A stretch of DNA of 64,000 nt from Glycomyces luteolus (lineage in GTDB: Bacteria > Actinomycetota > Actinomycetes > Mycobacteriales > Micromonosporaceae), in assembly GCF_027622875.1 (NCBI RefSeq), contig NZ_JAPZVP010000003.1, forward strand, positions 295,818-359,817, written 5' to 3'. Shown piece by piece: positions 31,325-39,813 of this stretch (position 1 is the first letter of the stretch; each line of letters opens with the position of its first letter). The notes beneath the pieces are model-generated. The model saw only the letters and a program-made list of their open reading frames with translations. It did not search any database and was not told the DNA's origin. The translations under genes and the position numbers were made by a program.

Positions 31325-33238
31325 CTACGGGGTCTCGCGGACCCAGACGGCCATGGTGCCCTTGCCGCGGTTGGCCCACGCGTAGTAGGGCACGGTGCGG
31401 ATCGCGGTCGGCTCGGCCGAGACGGGCTCGGTCGCGTAGAGGCCGTCCGAAGGCGGGCCGTCGACCAGGCCTTCGGCGATGATCGCGTCCTGGCCGTCGG
31501 CGTGCTCGGTGCGGAGTTCGCCGCTGCGGGCGATCACGAGGCGGGGCACGGGGGCGGCGTTGTCGACCTCTTCAACACAGTGGACGATCGGGCCGCGCTG
31601 GACCGCGACCTTGCCCGCAGTGGAGGTGACGCGGGGGTCGGCGCGGACGAGGGTCGGGGCCATCGGGAGGGTGAGCTCGACGCGGTCGCCGCGCGCCCAG
31701 GTGCGGTCGAGGACGGCGTAGCCCTTGTCGGTGGTGTACGGGAGGACCTTGCCGTTGACGGTGACGACGGCCGCGCCGGTGGCCCAATCGGGCAGGCGGA
31801 GGCGGAGCGTCATGGGAAGGGGCGCTTCGGCTTCGGTGATCTCGAAGGCGATGGCGCCGTCCCAGGGGTAGCCGCTCTCCTGCGCGACGGTGACGCGCTG
31901 GCCGCCGTGGGCGAAGCGGGCGGAGCCGGTGACGTAGAGGTTGACCCAGAGGCCCTCGGTGTCGGCGACGTAGACGTACTGCTCGAGGGAGGTGAGGAGC
32001 CGGGCGAGGTTGGGCGGGCAGCAGGCGCAGTCGAACCAGTCGCTGCGTTCGACGGTGCCGTCGCTGGCGAGCGGGTTGCCGTAGAAGTACTTGGTGCCGT
32101 CGGCGGAGGCGCCGGAGAGGACGCCGTTGTAGAGGGCGCGTTCGAGGACGTCGACGTACTTCGCGTCGCCGGTCAGGATCATCATGCGGTGGGCCCAGAA
32201 GACGAGGCCGATGGCGGCGCAGGTCTCGGCGTAGCCGGTGTGGTCGGGAAGGTCGTAGGGCTTGCCGAAGCCCTCGATGGAGGGGTCGGCGCCGATGCCG
32301 CCGGTGACGTAGAGCTTGGTGGTGACGAGGTCGTCCCAGAGTCGTTCGCAGGCTTCGCGAAGGCCCTGGTCGCCGAGCTCGAGGGCGAGGTCGGCCATGG
32401 CGCTGTACTGGTACATGGCGCGCACGGCGTGGCCGACGGCCTTGTCCTGCTCGCGTACGGGCGCGTGGGACTGGTTGTACTCGCGGTCCCTTTGTCCACT
32501 GCGGACGTATACGCCGCCGGGGCTCCATTCGCCGCCGAAGTAGCCGGTGTCGCCGCGGCGTTCGGCCTCGGCGTCGAAGTAGAACGGGGCCTTGCCTCGG
32601 TTGTCGGTGAGGAGCAGGGAGAGGTCGAGGTAGCGGCGCTCACCCGTGGCGCGGTAGAGCTTCACCAGAGCCAGCTCTACCTCCTGGTGGCCGTCGTAGC
32701 CGCCTTCGCAGGGGCCGCCGGGGCTGAATTCGAGCCAGATGAGGTCGGCGTAGCGGCGCACGATGTCGAGGAGGGTGGTCTTGCCGGTGGCCTCGTAGTG
32801 GGCGACGCCGGCTTCGATGAGGTGCCCGGCGCAGTAGAGCTCGTGGGCGTCGCGCAGGTCGGTGAAGCGCTTCCCGGGCTTGACGGCGGTGAAGTAGTTG
32901 TTGAGGTAGCCGTCCTGCTGCTGCGCTCCAGCGAGGAGCTCGATCGCCTTGTCAACGGCCGCATCCAGTTCGGGGTCGTCGGTGGTGGCGAGGACGTAGC
33001 TGGCGGCCTCGATCCATTTGGCGACGTCGGACTCCCAGAAGATGGGGACGCGCTCGCGGTCGTCGTCGTCGTGGCTGCGCGGCTTGAGGAGCAGGGCCTC
33101 GAACTGGCCGCCTTCGCGCAGGCGGGCCTCCTGGTGCGGGATGGTCCGGGTGCGAACGGTTTCGCGGCGCGGGGACCAGAACTCGTCGGCGATCTGGACG
33201 TCGGCGAGGTGGAGCGAGGTCCGGTGCGGAGCGGGCAT
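31325..33238 (-). CDS. Beta-L-arabinofuranosidase, GH127
   Basis: The 637-residue protein lacks a signal peptide and matches GH127. An alpha/alpha barrel spans about 20-430, with the cysteine cluster DCACCPPNLARLL that binds zinc and holds the nucleophilic cysteine, followed by beta-sandwich domains (LPMTLRLRLPDWATGAAV). In Bifidobacterium HypBA1 this family releases L-arabinofuranose from beta-linked arabino-oligosaccharides. It would act inside the cell on imported sugars, alongside the GH10 and GH43 enzymes of this window. GAAA/TTTC palindromes lie just upstream. Confidence 0.92.
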   Translation of the reverse strand: MPAPHRTSLHLADVQIADEFWSPRRETVRTRTIPHQEARLREGGQFEALLLKPRSHDDDDRERVPIFWESDVAKWIEAASYVLATTDDPELDAAVDKAIELLAGAQQQDGYLNNYFTAVKPGKRFTDLRDAHELYCAGHLIEAGVAHYEATGKTTLLDIVRRYADLIWLEFSPGGPCEGGYDGHQEVELALVKLYRATGERRYLDLSLLLTDNRGKAPFYFDAEAERRGDTGYFGGEWSPGGVYVRSGQRDREYNQSHAPVREQDKAVGHAVRAMYQYSAMADLALELGDQGLREACERLWDDLVTTKLYVTGGIGADPSIEGFGKPYDLPDHTGYAETCAAIGLVFWAHRMMILTGDAKYVDVLERALYNGVLSGASADGTKYFYGNPLASDGTVERSDWFDCACCPPNLARLLTSLEQYVYVADTEGLWVNLYVTGSARFAHGGQRVTVAQESGYPWDGAIAFEITEAEAPLPMTLRLRLPDWATGAAVVTVNGKVLPYTTDKGYAVLDRTWARGDRVELTLPMAPTLVRADPRVTSTAGKVAVQRGPIVHCVEEVDNAAPVPRLVIARSGELRTEHADGQDAIIAEGLVDGPPSDGLYATEPVSAEPTAIRTVPYYAWANRGKGTMAVWVRETP

Positions 33239-33272
33239 GGGGTTTCCTTCGGCGTGGCGGAGAGGGCGGACG

Positions 33273-33284
33273 GAAAAGGTTTTC
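33273..33284. promoter_or_regulatory. GAAAA-GG-TTTTC palindrome upstream of GH127
   Basis: GAAAAGGTTTTC lies 35 bp upstream of the GH127 start, in the likely 5' leader. It is a variant of the GAAA-N-TTTC sites at the other glycosidase genes, with a 2-nt spacer. Confidence 0.45.
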
Positions 33285-33360
33285 GGTCAGGCTACCCGGG
33301 TCGCTTGTTTACCGATACACCGGTCTCATGCTGCGGAACGCCACTTCGCCGGAAGGCCTC

Positions 33361-33378
33361 CGAAAGCGTTTCCGAAAC
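33361..33378. promoter_or_regulatory. GAAA-GCG-TTTC palindrome with an extra CGAAAC half site
   Basis: CGAAAGCGTTTC followed by CGAAAC sits between the divergent GH127 and PhoX genes. The 3-nt spacer differs from the single-base spacer at the xylanases. It is a candidate site for the same regulator. The 33239-33545 intergenic region also holds the PHO box; nothing else coding was seen there. Confidence 0.45.
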
Positions 33379-33408
33379 AGAGCGGCCTTGCGCAATCCGA
33401 GAGCGCCC

Positions 33409-33437
33409 CTTCACCTTTTGTTCACTTATGGTTGGCG
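33409..33437 (+). promoter_or_regulatory. PHO box (PhoP site) of the PhoX gene
   Basis: Three 7-bp units, CTTCACC, GTTCACT and GTTGGCG, recur every 11 bp. This matches the direct-repeat GTTCACC-N4 layout of Streptomyces PhoP sites. It lies about 110 bp upstream of the phosphatase start, ahead of a CATAGC/TAGCCT -10-like element near 33457. Confidence 0.75.
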
Positions 33438-33545
33438 GGCGGGGTACCCGCGGCGCATAGCCTCCGGAATCGGAACGCGTCGATCCGCCACCCCGAACCG
33501 CGCATCGGCGATCCTGTTCCGGACGTACTGCCATAGGAGTCCCAA

Positions 33546-35627
33546 ATGAATCGTCGTGACGCCGCAAAGCGGCGCAGCCTGCCGCTCCTGTCCGACCACA
33601 TCGGCGGCCGCTCGCAGCTCACCTGCCTCTACCGCTGCGGCGACGCCTGCAGCCACCCGGTGCCGAACACCTCCGACAACCCCTACATGGGCGACCTCAT
33701 CGCCTCCGCCGTCTCCCGCCGCTCCATCTTCAAGGCCGGCGTCGTCGTGAGCGCGGGCGCGGGCGTCGCGGGGGCGCTCGGCAGCAGCGCCGTCTACGCC
33801 TCCGAAGACGACGCGCAGACCTCCGCGCTCTGGGGCTCGGTCCCCCGCGGTCTGCGCTTCGACGCCGTGGAACCGAACCGGGAAGACGCCGTCACCATCC
33901 CCGACGGATACGAGCAGCAGGTCGTGATCCGCTGGGGCGACCCGATCCTGGACGGCGCCGCCGACTTCGACCCCGCCGCGCAGACCCCCGAGGACGCCGC
34001 CGGGCAGTTCGGCTACAACTGCGACTTCCTGGCCCTGCTCGACCTCCCCGGCGAGCGGCGCCGCAAGGTGCTCGTCGCCAACCACGAGTACACCAGCGAG
34101 GAGATGATGCACTACGGCTACGACGCGGCCGCGCCCACGCGCGAGCAGGTCGAGATCGGCTGGGCCTCGCACGGCCTCTCCGTCGTGGTCCTCAAGGAGG
34201 ACAGGGAGAACGGCGACCTCACGCCCGTCGTGGGCCACGAGCTCAACCGCCGCATCACCGCCACCTCCGAGTTCGTCCTCTCCGGACCCGCCGCCGGCGG
34301 CGACCTGCTGAAGACCACCGCCGACGCCGAAGGCTCGCTGGCGCTCGGCACCCTGAACAACTGCGCGGGCGGCGTCACCCCGTGGGGCACCATCCTCTCC
34401 GGCGAGGAGAACTTCAACCAGTACTTCGCGAACGCCGGGCAGGTCGCCGACGCGACCGCGAAGGCCCGCCTCGCCCGCTACGGCCTCTCCGGGAACGCCA
34501 GCGAGCGCAAGTGGGAGCAGTACGACCCGCGCTTCGACGTGCTCCAGGAGCCCAACGAGCCCAACCGCTTCGGGTGGATCGTCGAGCTGGACCCGTACGA
34601 CCCCGACTGGACCCCTCGCAAGCGCACCGCCCTGGGCCGCTTCAAGCACGAGGGCGCCGGGCCGCGCGTGGACCGGCAGGGCCGCGTGGTCGTGTACATG
34701 GGCGACGACGAGCGCTTCGACTACATGTACAAGTTCGTCTCCAAGCTCAAGATGAAGACCGGCACGGGCAGGAGCGCGCGCGAGCACAACCGCAAGCTCC
34801 TCGACGAGGGCACCCTCTACGTCGCCAAGTTCACCGGCGACAGCCCCGGTGAGATCGACGGCACCGGAACCCTTCCCGAGGACGGCGCCTTCGACGGCTC
34901 CGGCGAGTGGATCAAGCTCGCCAGCGGCGACGAGTCCTTCGTGGACGGCATGACCGCCGAAGAGGTGTACGTGTTCACGCGCCTCGCGGGCGACAAGGTC
35001 GGCGCGACCAAGATGGACCGTCCCGAGGACGTCGAGGTCAACCCGAAGTCCGGCAAGGTGTACGCGGCCCTGACCAACAACTCGCAGCGCGGCACCAGCG
35101 GCAAGGCAGCGGCCGACGAGGCCAACCCGCGCAACAGCAACAAGCACGGCCACGTCCTCGAGCTCGAGGAGCGCTACGGCGACCTGGCCGCCACCAGCTT
35201 CGGCTGGCGGCTGCTGCTCGTCTGCGGCGACCCCGAGGACCCGAGCACGTACTTCGCGGGCTACCCGAAGGAGGAGGTCAGCCCGATCTCCTGCCCGGAC
35301 AACGTCGCGTTCGACCCGCAGGGCAACCTGTGGATCTCCACCGACGGCAACGCCCTGGGCATGAACGACGGCCTCTTCGGCGTCTCGCTCACCGGCTCGA
35401 CCCGCGGCCTGACCAAGCAGTTCCTGACCGTGCCGCTCGGTGCGGAGACCTGCGGCCCGGTCATCCAGGACCGCCACATCCTGGTCGCCGTGCAGCACCC
35501 GGGCGAGATCGACGGCGCGACCGCCGAGACCCCGCTCTCGCAGTGGCCCGACGGCCCGGACGGGGCCCTTCCCCGCCCGTCCGTGGTGAACGTGGTGAAG
35601 GACGGCTTCGACAGCATCGGCTGCTAA
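33546..35627 (+). CDS. PhoX-family (DUF839) alkaline phosphatase, Tat-exported
   Basis: The 693-residue protein matches the PhoX/DUF839 family. A twin-arginine motif SRRSIFKAG at about residue 58 precedes a hydrophobic segment (VVVSAGAGVAGALGSSAV) and an AxA-like cleavage region; the long n-region is usual for this family. The mature part is a six-bladed propeller that binds calcium and iron and hydrolyses phosphomonoesters outside the cell. Conserved blocks include PNRFGWIVELDPYDP and RPEDVEVNPKSGKVYAALTN (here PEDVEVNP). A PHO box upstream points to PhoP control under phosphate starvation. A strong hairpin follows. Confidence 0.93.
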   Translation: MNRRDAAKRRSLPLLSDHIGGRSQLTCLYRCGDACSHPVPNTSDNPYMGDLIASAVSRRSIFKAGVVVSAGAGVAGALGSSAVYASEDDAQTSALWGSVPRGLRFDAVEPNREDAVTIPDGYEQQVVIRWGDPILDGAADFDPAAQTPEDAAGQFGYNCDFLALLDLPGERRRKVLVANHEYTSEEMMHYGYDAAAPTREQVEIGWASHGLSVVVLKEDRENGDLTPVVGHELNRRITATSEFVLSGPAAGGDLLKTTADAEGSLALGTLNNCAGGVTPWGTILSGEENFNQYFANAGQVADATAKARLARYGLSGNASERKWEQYDPRFDVLQEPNEPNRFGWIVELDPYDPDWTPRKRTALGRFKHEGAGPRVDRQGRVVVYMGDDERFDYMYKFVSKLKMKTGTGRSAREHNRKLLDEGTLYVAKFTGDSPGEIDGTGTLPEDGAFDGSGEWIKLASGDESFVDGMTAEEVYVFTRLAGDKVGATKMDRPEDVEVNPKSGKVYAALTNNSQRGTSGKAAADEANPRNSNKHGHVLELEERYGDLAATSFGWRLLLVCGDPEDPSTYFAGYPKEEVSPISCPDNVAFDPQGNLWISTDGNALGMNDGLFGVSLTGSTRGLTKQFLTVPLGAETCGPVIQDRHILVAVQHPGEIDGATAETPLSQWPDGPDGALPRPSVVNVVKDGFDSIGC

Positions 35628-35637
35628 GCAAGGCAAC

Positions 35638-35675
35638 CGGAAACGGGGCGACCATCGCTGGTCGCCCCGTTTCCG
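35638..35675. terminator. Strong hairpin between PhoX and DUF1772 genes
   Basis: A perfect 17-bp stem starting CGGAAACGGGGCGACCA with a TCGC loop, 11 nt after the PhoX stop. It can act for both convergent genes. Confidence 0.88.
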
Positions 35676-35682
35676 TTTCGGC

Positions 35683-36180
35683 TCATGAGTTGCGGCCGTG
35701 GACGACGAGGGCCCAGGCCAGCGCGAGGAGCGACAGCAGCGAGGCCACGCCGCGCACCGTGTTCCAGGCGATCCAGCGGGATTCGATGCTGGCGCGCAGC
35801 GCCGCCGGGTCGCCGATGGCGGCCGGGTCGCCGGCGGCTTCGAGGCGGTCGTTCATCGGCACGTTGACCGCCACGGTCCCGATGAACATGACGAGGGCCA
35901 GCACGAGGGCGAGCAGGATCCACGGGGACGCGGCGCGGTCGCCCGAGAACCAGTTCAGGGCGAGCGCGGCGGCGGTGAAGAGCACCGAGCCGAGGAACGC
36001 GGTCATGAACCAGCCGTTGAGGATCACCCTGTTGATGTGCTGCATCCCGGCGATCCAGCCGCGGTCGTCGAGGATCTTGAGGCCGGGCATCACCGCGTAG
36101 GAGAACCCGGTGAAGAGCCCGGCCATGAGGCCGACGCTGAGGGTGGACGCGAGGAGCGCGAGGAGTTGGAGGAGTCGCAC
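35683..36180 (-). CDS. DUF1772 membrane protein
   Basis: The 165-residue protein has four hydrophobic helices (LLQLLALLASTLSVGLMAGL; MTAFLGSVLFTAAALAL; WILLALVLALVMFIGTVAV; VASLLSLLALAWALVV). It also has the FSYAVMPGL, VPMNDRLE and W-N-x-V-R motifs of DUF1772, related to anthrone oxygenase-type proteins. The function is unknown. It lies 4 nt after the DHFR-like gene in an operon that faces a TetR gene, so it is probably induced by that regulator's ligand. Confidence 0.88.
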   Translation of the reverse strand: MRLLQLLALLASTLSVGLMAGLFTGFSYAVMPGLKILDDRGWIAGMQHINRVILNGWFMTAFLGSVLFTAAALALNWFSGDRAASPWILLALVLALVMFIGTVAVNVPMNDRLEAAGDPAAIGDPAALRASIESRWIAWNTVRGVASLLSLLALAWALVVHGRNS

Positions 36181-36184
36181 GGGG

Positions 36185-36769
36185 CTATGCCTTTCGGTAG
36201 GTCTGGATCGCCGCTCCCGATTCGAAGACGCGGTTGTCCGCGAGCGTAAACGCGGTCGGCTCGTAGGCGCCGGCGAACATCGGGATGCCGCCGCCGAAGA
36301 GCACGGGATAGCGCTTGACGATGATCTGGTCGATCTCGGAGATCAGCGCCGAGGCGAGGTTCGCGCCGCCGCACAGCCAGATGCCCTTGCCTTCGCGCGC
36401 TTTGAGTTCGCGCACGAGTTCGAGCGGGTCGCGGTCGACGAAGTTGACGTCCTTGTCGGTGTCGGCGCCGAGGCTGCGGGTGAAGACGTACTGCTCGAGG
36501 TGGGCGTACGGGCTCGTGACGCCCATGGCGAGGCCCGGGTCGTAGGTGCGCCTGCCCATCACGAGGGTGTCGAAGTGGGTGTTCGGCGCGTCGGCGATGC
36601 CGAAGGATTCGCGGGCGAAGCTCGGCAAGGTCTCGGGCCATTCCTCCTTGATCGCTTCGAGGACGTCGGCGAAGACCATGAGCGGTTCGACTTCGTCGTT
36701 CGGTCCGGCGATGTAGCCGTCGAGCGAGGTGCCGATGTAGTAGGTGAGTTCGCGGTTCTGCTTGCGCAT
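36185..36769 (-). CDS. Dihydrofolate reductase-family (RibD-like) protein
   Basis: The 194-residue protein begins with YYIGTSLDGYIAGPNDE and has LVMGRRTYDPGLAMG and IWLCGGANLASALISEID. This is the standard pattern of the RibD C-terminal/DHFR-like family that binds NADPH. Such stand-alone proteins are reductases of unknown substrate. The ATG at 36769 with GGAG 6 nt ahead was chosen over an upstream ATG at 36817, which would run into the operator. It is the first gene of an operon with the DUF1772 gene. Confidence 0.9.
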   Translation of the reverse strand: MRKQNRELTYYIGTSLDGYIAGPNDEVEPLMVFADVLEAIKEEWPETLPSFARESFGIADAPNTHFDTLVMGRRTYDPGLAMGVTSPYAHLEQYVFTRSLGADTDKDVNFVDRDPLELVRELKAREGKGIWLCGGANLASALISEIDQIIVKRYPVLFGGGIPMFAGAYEPTAFTLADNRVFESGAAIQTYRKA

Positions 36770-36798
36770 ACACACTCCGTTTGAAGTACTATGATTGA

Positions 36799-36832
36799 AG
36801 TGGTTTGAACTTACCACTACATATGAAGTGGT
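36799..36832. promoter_or_regulatory. TetR-type operator with alternating AGTGGT/ACCACT
   Basis: AGTGGT (36799), ACCACT (36813) and AGTGGT (36827) alternate at 14-bp steps, giving two overlapping palindromes in the 84-bp gap between the DHFR-like and TetR genes. The equal spacing suggests two repressor dimers. The region is unusually AT-rich for this genome. Confidence 0.75.
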
Positions 36833-36853
36833 GTCAATCGAAGGAGCGGACCG

Positions 36854-37429
36854 ATGCGCCAGAATCCCGAGCGCCGTACGGCACTGATCGACGCTGCCAT
36901 TGAAGTACTCGCAGATCAGGGGGCACGCGGACTCACGTTCCGGGCCGTCGACACCCAGGCGGGTGTGCCGATCGGCACAGCCTCGAACTACTTCGCGAAC
37001 CGTGATGCCCTACTGACGCAAGCGGGTCAGCGGGTGTTCCAGCGGCTCGACCCCGGCCCCGCGGTCGTGGGCGAGGCGCTCACGCTGCCGCGCACGCGCG
37101 AGTCCGTGGACCGCCTCATGCACGAGATGGTCGAGCGCATCACCGCGTTCCGCTCCGGCTACCTGGCGATGCTGGAGCTGCGGCTCGAGGCCACGCGCCG
37201 CCCGGAGCTGCGCGAGGTGCTCACCAAGCAGATCCGCGACAACGTGCAGGAGAACATCGACTTCCACCTGGCCTCGGGGATGCCCGGGGACGCGGACACG
37301 GTCGTGATGCTCTACCTCTCGCTCAACTGGCTGATCCTCGAGCGCCTGACGCTCCCGGACGTGTTCGGCGAGGACCGGGCGGCGGCGCTCATCTCAGCGG
37401 CGGTCGACCAGATCGTGCCGCCCCAATGA
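36854..37429 (+). CDS. TetR family repressor
   Basis: The 191-residue protein has an N-terminal helix-turn-helix (GLTFRAVDTQAGVPIGTASNYF, then ANRDALL) and a helical C-terminal domain. GAAGGAG lies upstream. It is divergent from the DHFR-like/DUF1772 operon with a well-formed operator between. The 3' end overlaps that of the convergent PEP-mutase-family gene by 41 bp, an unusually long 3' overlap. Confidence 0.92.
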   Translation: MRQNPERRTALIDAAIEVLADQGARGLTFRAVDTQAGVPIGTASNYFANRDALLTQAGQRVFQRLDPGPAVVGEALTLPRTRESVDRLMHEMVERITAFRSGYLAMLELRLEATRRPELREVLTKQIRDNVQENIDFHLASGMPGDADTVVMLYLSLNWLILERLTLPDVFGEDRAAALISAAVDQIVPPQ

Positions 37430-38216
37430 CGGCCGGGCAGTACCCCTCTATGAGGTCCTGGACCTCTCCGTAGGCCGGCAGGTCGGCGGGTACCGAGGCG
37501 CCGTCGCGCACTGCCGCGGCCGTACGGGCCACGGCGCCTTGGGAAGCGCGGAAGAGGAGCGAGCCGGTGCTGACGCGTGCGACACCGAGCCCGGCGAGGT
37601 CCGCGAGAGGCAGATGGGCGGGCGAGAAGAGGATGTTGAGCGGGCCGTCGACACGGTCCGCAAGGGTCGATATGTCGGCGGCGGCGACCGCTCCGGGGAC
37701 GAAGATCCCGTCGGCTCCGGCTTCGCGGTACCGCCGGGCGCGCTCCAGCGTGCGTTCGAGCGGCCGGTCGAGTCCGAGCCAGTACGGGTCGGTGCGGGCG
37801 TTGAGGAACAGGTCCGGGCAGCGCCGCTTCACGGCCTCGATGACCTCGGCGTGGCGCCCGGGGTCGGCGAGGGTGCCGTCGGCCCGGCCGTCCTCGATGT
37901 TGACCCCCGCGATGCCGAGTTCGGCGAGCTGCGCGGCGACCTCGGCGACTTCCTCCGGCGTTTCGCTGAAGCCGCTCTCGATGTCGACCGAGAGGTGGAC
38001 GGGCAACACCGCGAGTACCCGCGCGAGCGCGAGGGTCGCGTCGCGGGCGAGCCCGGTGGCGTCGGGCAATCCGGCCGCGGCGGCGACCCCGAGGCTCGTG
38101 GTGCCGACCGCATCGAACCCCATGGCCGCCAAGGCCGCCGCCGAGGCGAAGTCCCAGGCGTTCGGCAGCAGCAGCGGTTCGTCGCCGTAGTGCACGGCGT
38201 GGAAGTCACTCGGCAT
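37389..38216 (-). CDS. Isocitrate lyase/PEP mutase family enzyme
   Basis: The 275-residue protein has the beta/alpha-barrel pattern of the superfamily. NAWDFASAAALAAMGFDAVG holds the substrate-loop region, VDIESGF the Mg-binding acidic pair, GVNIEDG a further Mg ligand, and LNARTD the arginine strand. The KxxCG loop of isocitrate lyase is absent, so it is closer to 2-methylisocitrate lyase/PEP-mutase-like or oxaloacetase-type members. Its start overlaps the short P450 gene by 11 bp. It may act with that protein, but no pathway can be named. Confidence 0.88.
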   Translation of the reverse strand: MPSDFHAVHYGDEPLLLPNAWDFASAAALAAMGFDAVGTTSLGVAAAAGLPDATGLARDATLALARVLAVLPVHLSVDIESGFSETPEEVAEVAAQLAELGIAGVNIEDGRADGTLADPGRHAEVIEAVKRRCPDLFLNARTDPYWLGLDRPLERTLERARRYREAGADGIFVPGAVAAADISTLADRVDGPLNILFSPAHLPLADLAGLGVARVSTGSLLFRASQGAVARTAAAVRDGASVPADLPAYGEVQDLIEGYCPAVIGAARSGRPPLR

Positions 38217-38931
38217 CGCGCAGCACCTCGCAGACGCCGATGGCGATCGCCAGCGCATGGTCGATCCCGGGGCAGCGATGCGCTCCGGCACCGAAGGGCA
38301 TGGCGGTGAGGTCGGCCTGGACGAGAGCCCCGGAGGCGATCGACCTGCGGACGGTGGCTCGAACGGGAGGATCGGCGAGCAGCGCCCCCGCCACCAGCAG
38401 TTCAGCCGAGTCGGCCGTTGCCCCATGCCGTCGGATGGCGTTGCCGATCAGGCCGGCGGTGGCGTCGCAGGCCTGGACGAGCAGCCCGATCCTGGCGGCG
38501 GTCCGTTCGTCGGCTGCTCCCCCGAACGCCTTGACCAGGCTCGCCACGGCCGCATCGGCCTCCGCGTCGTCGGTGTCGAGCTTGTAGTGGGCGGCGACCC
38601 GGTGTACGGCGGCCGTATCGGTGCCGGCGAGCCCGAAGGCCTCGCCCAGTACGGCGACCGGCACCTGCCCGGCGATGTCCATTGTGCCTTCGGCGAGCAG
38701 TGCGGCGGTGCGGTCGCGTGCCCGCCGGCGAAGCAGCGCGGGATCGACTCGGTCAAGGAATCCGGTCGCCAGCCTGCGCCTTCGCAGATGCGTTTCGCCG
38801 CTGGAGAACCGGGCGACATGGGCACGTAGCCACCGGATGCCGCCGGGCGGGCCGTTCTGGGCCGGAGGGGGGATGAAGGCCGGGTCGGTGAGGACGCGGA
38901 TCGCTTCGATCCCGTGCTGGATCGCTGTCAC
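38206..38931 (-). CDS. Very short cytochrome P450
   Basis: The 241-residue protein is far below the usual 400 or so residues. The heme-binding loop MPFGAGAHRCPGIDHALA is intact with its cysteine, and an I-helix-like segment QACDATAGLIGNAI is present. The helix-K ExxR motif, present in nearly all P450s, is not visible: the stretch RATVRRSIASGALVQADLTA runs straight into the heme loop. This could be an internally deleted pseudo-enzyme or a compact heme protein from the actinobacterial cytochrome P450-like group. The GTG start has no ribosome-binding site and may be leaderless. It overlaps the PEP-mutase-family gene and is divergent from an ArsR-like gene. Confidence 0.78.
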   Translation of the reverse strand: MTAIQHGIEAIRVLTDPAFIPPPAQNGPPGGIRWLRAHVARFSSGETHLRRRRLATGFLDRVDPALLRRRARDRTAALLAEGTMDIAGQVPVAVLGEAFGLAGTDTAAVHRVAAHYKLDTDDAEADAAVASLVKAFGGAADERTAARIGLLVQACDATAGLIGNAIRRHGATADSAELLVAGALLADPPVRATVRRSIASGALVQADLTAMPFGAGAHRCPGIDHALAIAIGVCEVLRDAE

Positions 38932-38990
38932 AGCCGCAACGCTAGGTCTGGAACGGTTCGGCGGGCGCCGAAGCGTCGAGGGCGCACAAT

Positions 38991-39713
38991 GTGCGGGTGA
39001 CGAACGATGTGGGAGCGGATCGGCTGGCCGAGCTCGCGCGGGCCCTCGCGGACCCGACGCGGGCGGCGTTCTGTCTGGCGCTGCTCGACGGACGGGCTTG
39101 GACCGCCGGGGAACTGGCCCGTCACGCGGGCGTCGCGGCCTCGACGGCGACCGAGCATCTGCACCGGTTGACCGCGGTCGGCGTGCTCACCGAGCGCCGC
39201 CAGGGCCGCCACCGGTACGTCGAGCTGGCCGATGCGCGCGTGGCCGCGTTCATTGAAGACATGGCCGCGCTCCTGCCGCCGGCGCCCGCTCCGGTCACGG
39301 GCCTGAGATCGGCCGCGGCCTCGACCGCGCTCGCCAGGGGCCGCACGTGCTTCGACCACCTTGCCGGTCGCCTCGGGGTCACGCTCACCGAGGCCATGGC
39401 GGCGCACGGGCACTTGGAGACCGACGGCGGGTTCGCCTTGAGCGGCAAGGGCCTGCACTGGATGGAAGCGTCACTCGGCGTCGATACGGCGGCCTGGGGG
39501 CGACGCCGCCCGGTGGCGCGGGCCTGCCTCGACTGGACCGAACGCCGCACCCATCTCGCCGGTCAGGCCGGCGCGAGCCTGTGCCGGGCCCTGTTCGACC
39601 ACGGCTGGATCCGCCGTGTCGGCTCGACCCGGGCCGTGCGCCTCACCGATGGCGGCTCCGACGCCTTGCAAGCACTACTGGGCATCGATGCATCTGAGCT
39701 CGGTCTGCTCTGA
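38991..39713 (+). CDS. ArsR-like winged-helix regulator
   Basis: The 240-residue protein has an ArsR/HTH_20 N-terminus (LADPTRAAFCLALLDGRAWT, then AGELARHAGVAASTATEHLH, and the wing ERRQGRHRYVEL). A longer C-terminal half has two extra helix-rich, DNA-binding-like segments (LSGKGLHWMEASLGVD; LFDHGWIRRVGSTRAVRLTD). This long form is common in actinobacteria. It has no CxC metal site. The GTG at 38991 follows GAGGG by 8 nt. It is divergent from the P450/PEP-mutase pair across 59 bp and is the likely regulator of that pair. Confidence 0.87.
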   Translation: MRVTNDVGADRLAELARALADPTRAAFCLALLDGRAWTAGELARHAGVAASTATEHLHRLTAVGVLTERRQGRHRYVELADARVAAFIEDMAALLPPAPAPVTGLRSAAASTALARGRTCFDHLAGRLGVTLTEAMAAHGHLETDGGFALSGKGLHWMEASLGVDTAAWGRRRPVARACLDWTERRTHLAGQAGASLCRALFDHGWIRRVGSTRAVRLTDGGSDALQALLGIDASELGLL

Positions 39714-39813
39714 GCACTGGGGTGCGGGTCGGTGGGCACGCTCTCTCGCCGACCGGGGATGCGGACGCGCGCTCGGCCCCAGACGGTGGTGCGGATCCGC
39801 CTGGGGCGCGACG

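Noticed and set aside
33426..35636. A 736-codon minus-strand frame opposite PhoX
   Set aside because: PhoX with its Tat signal and PHO box is on the plus strand; the antisense frame is valine- and glycine-rich shadow sequence.
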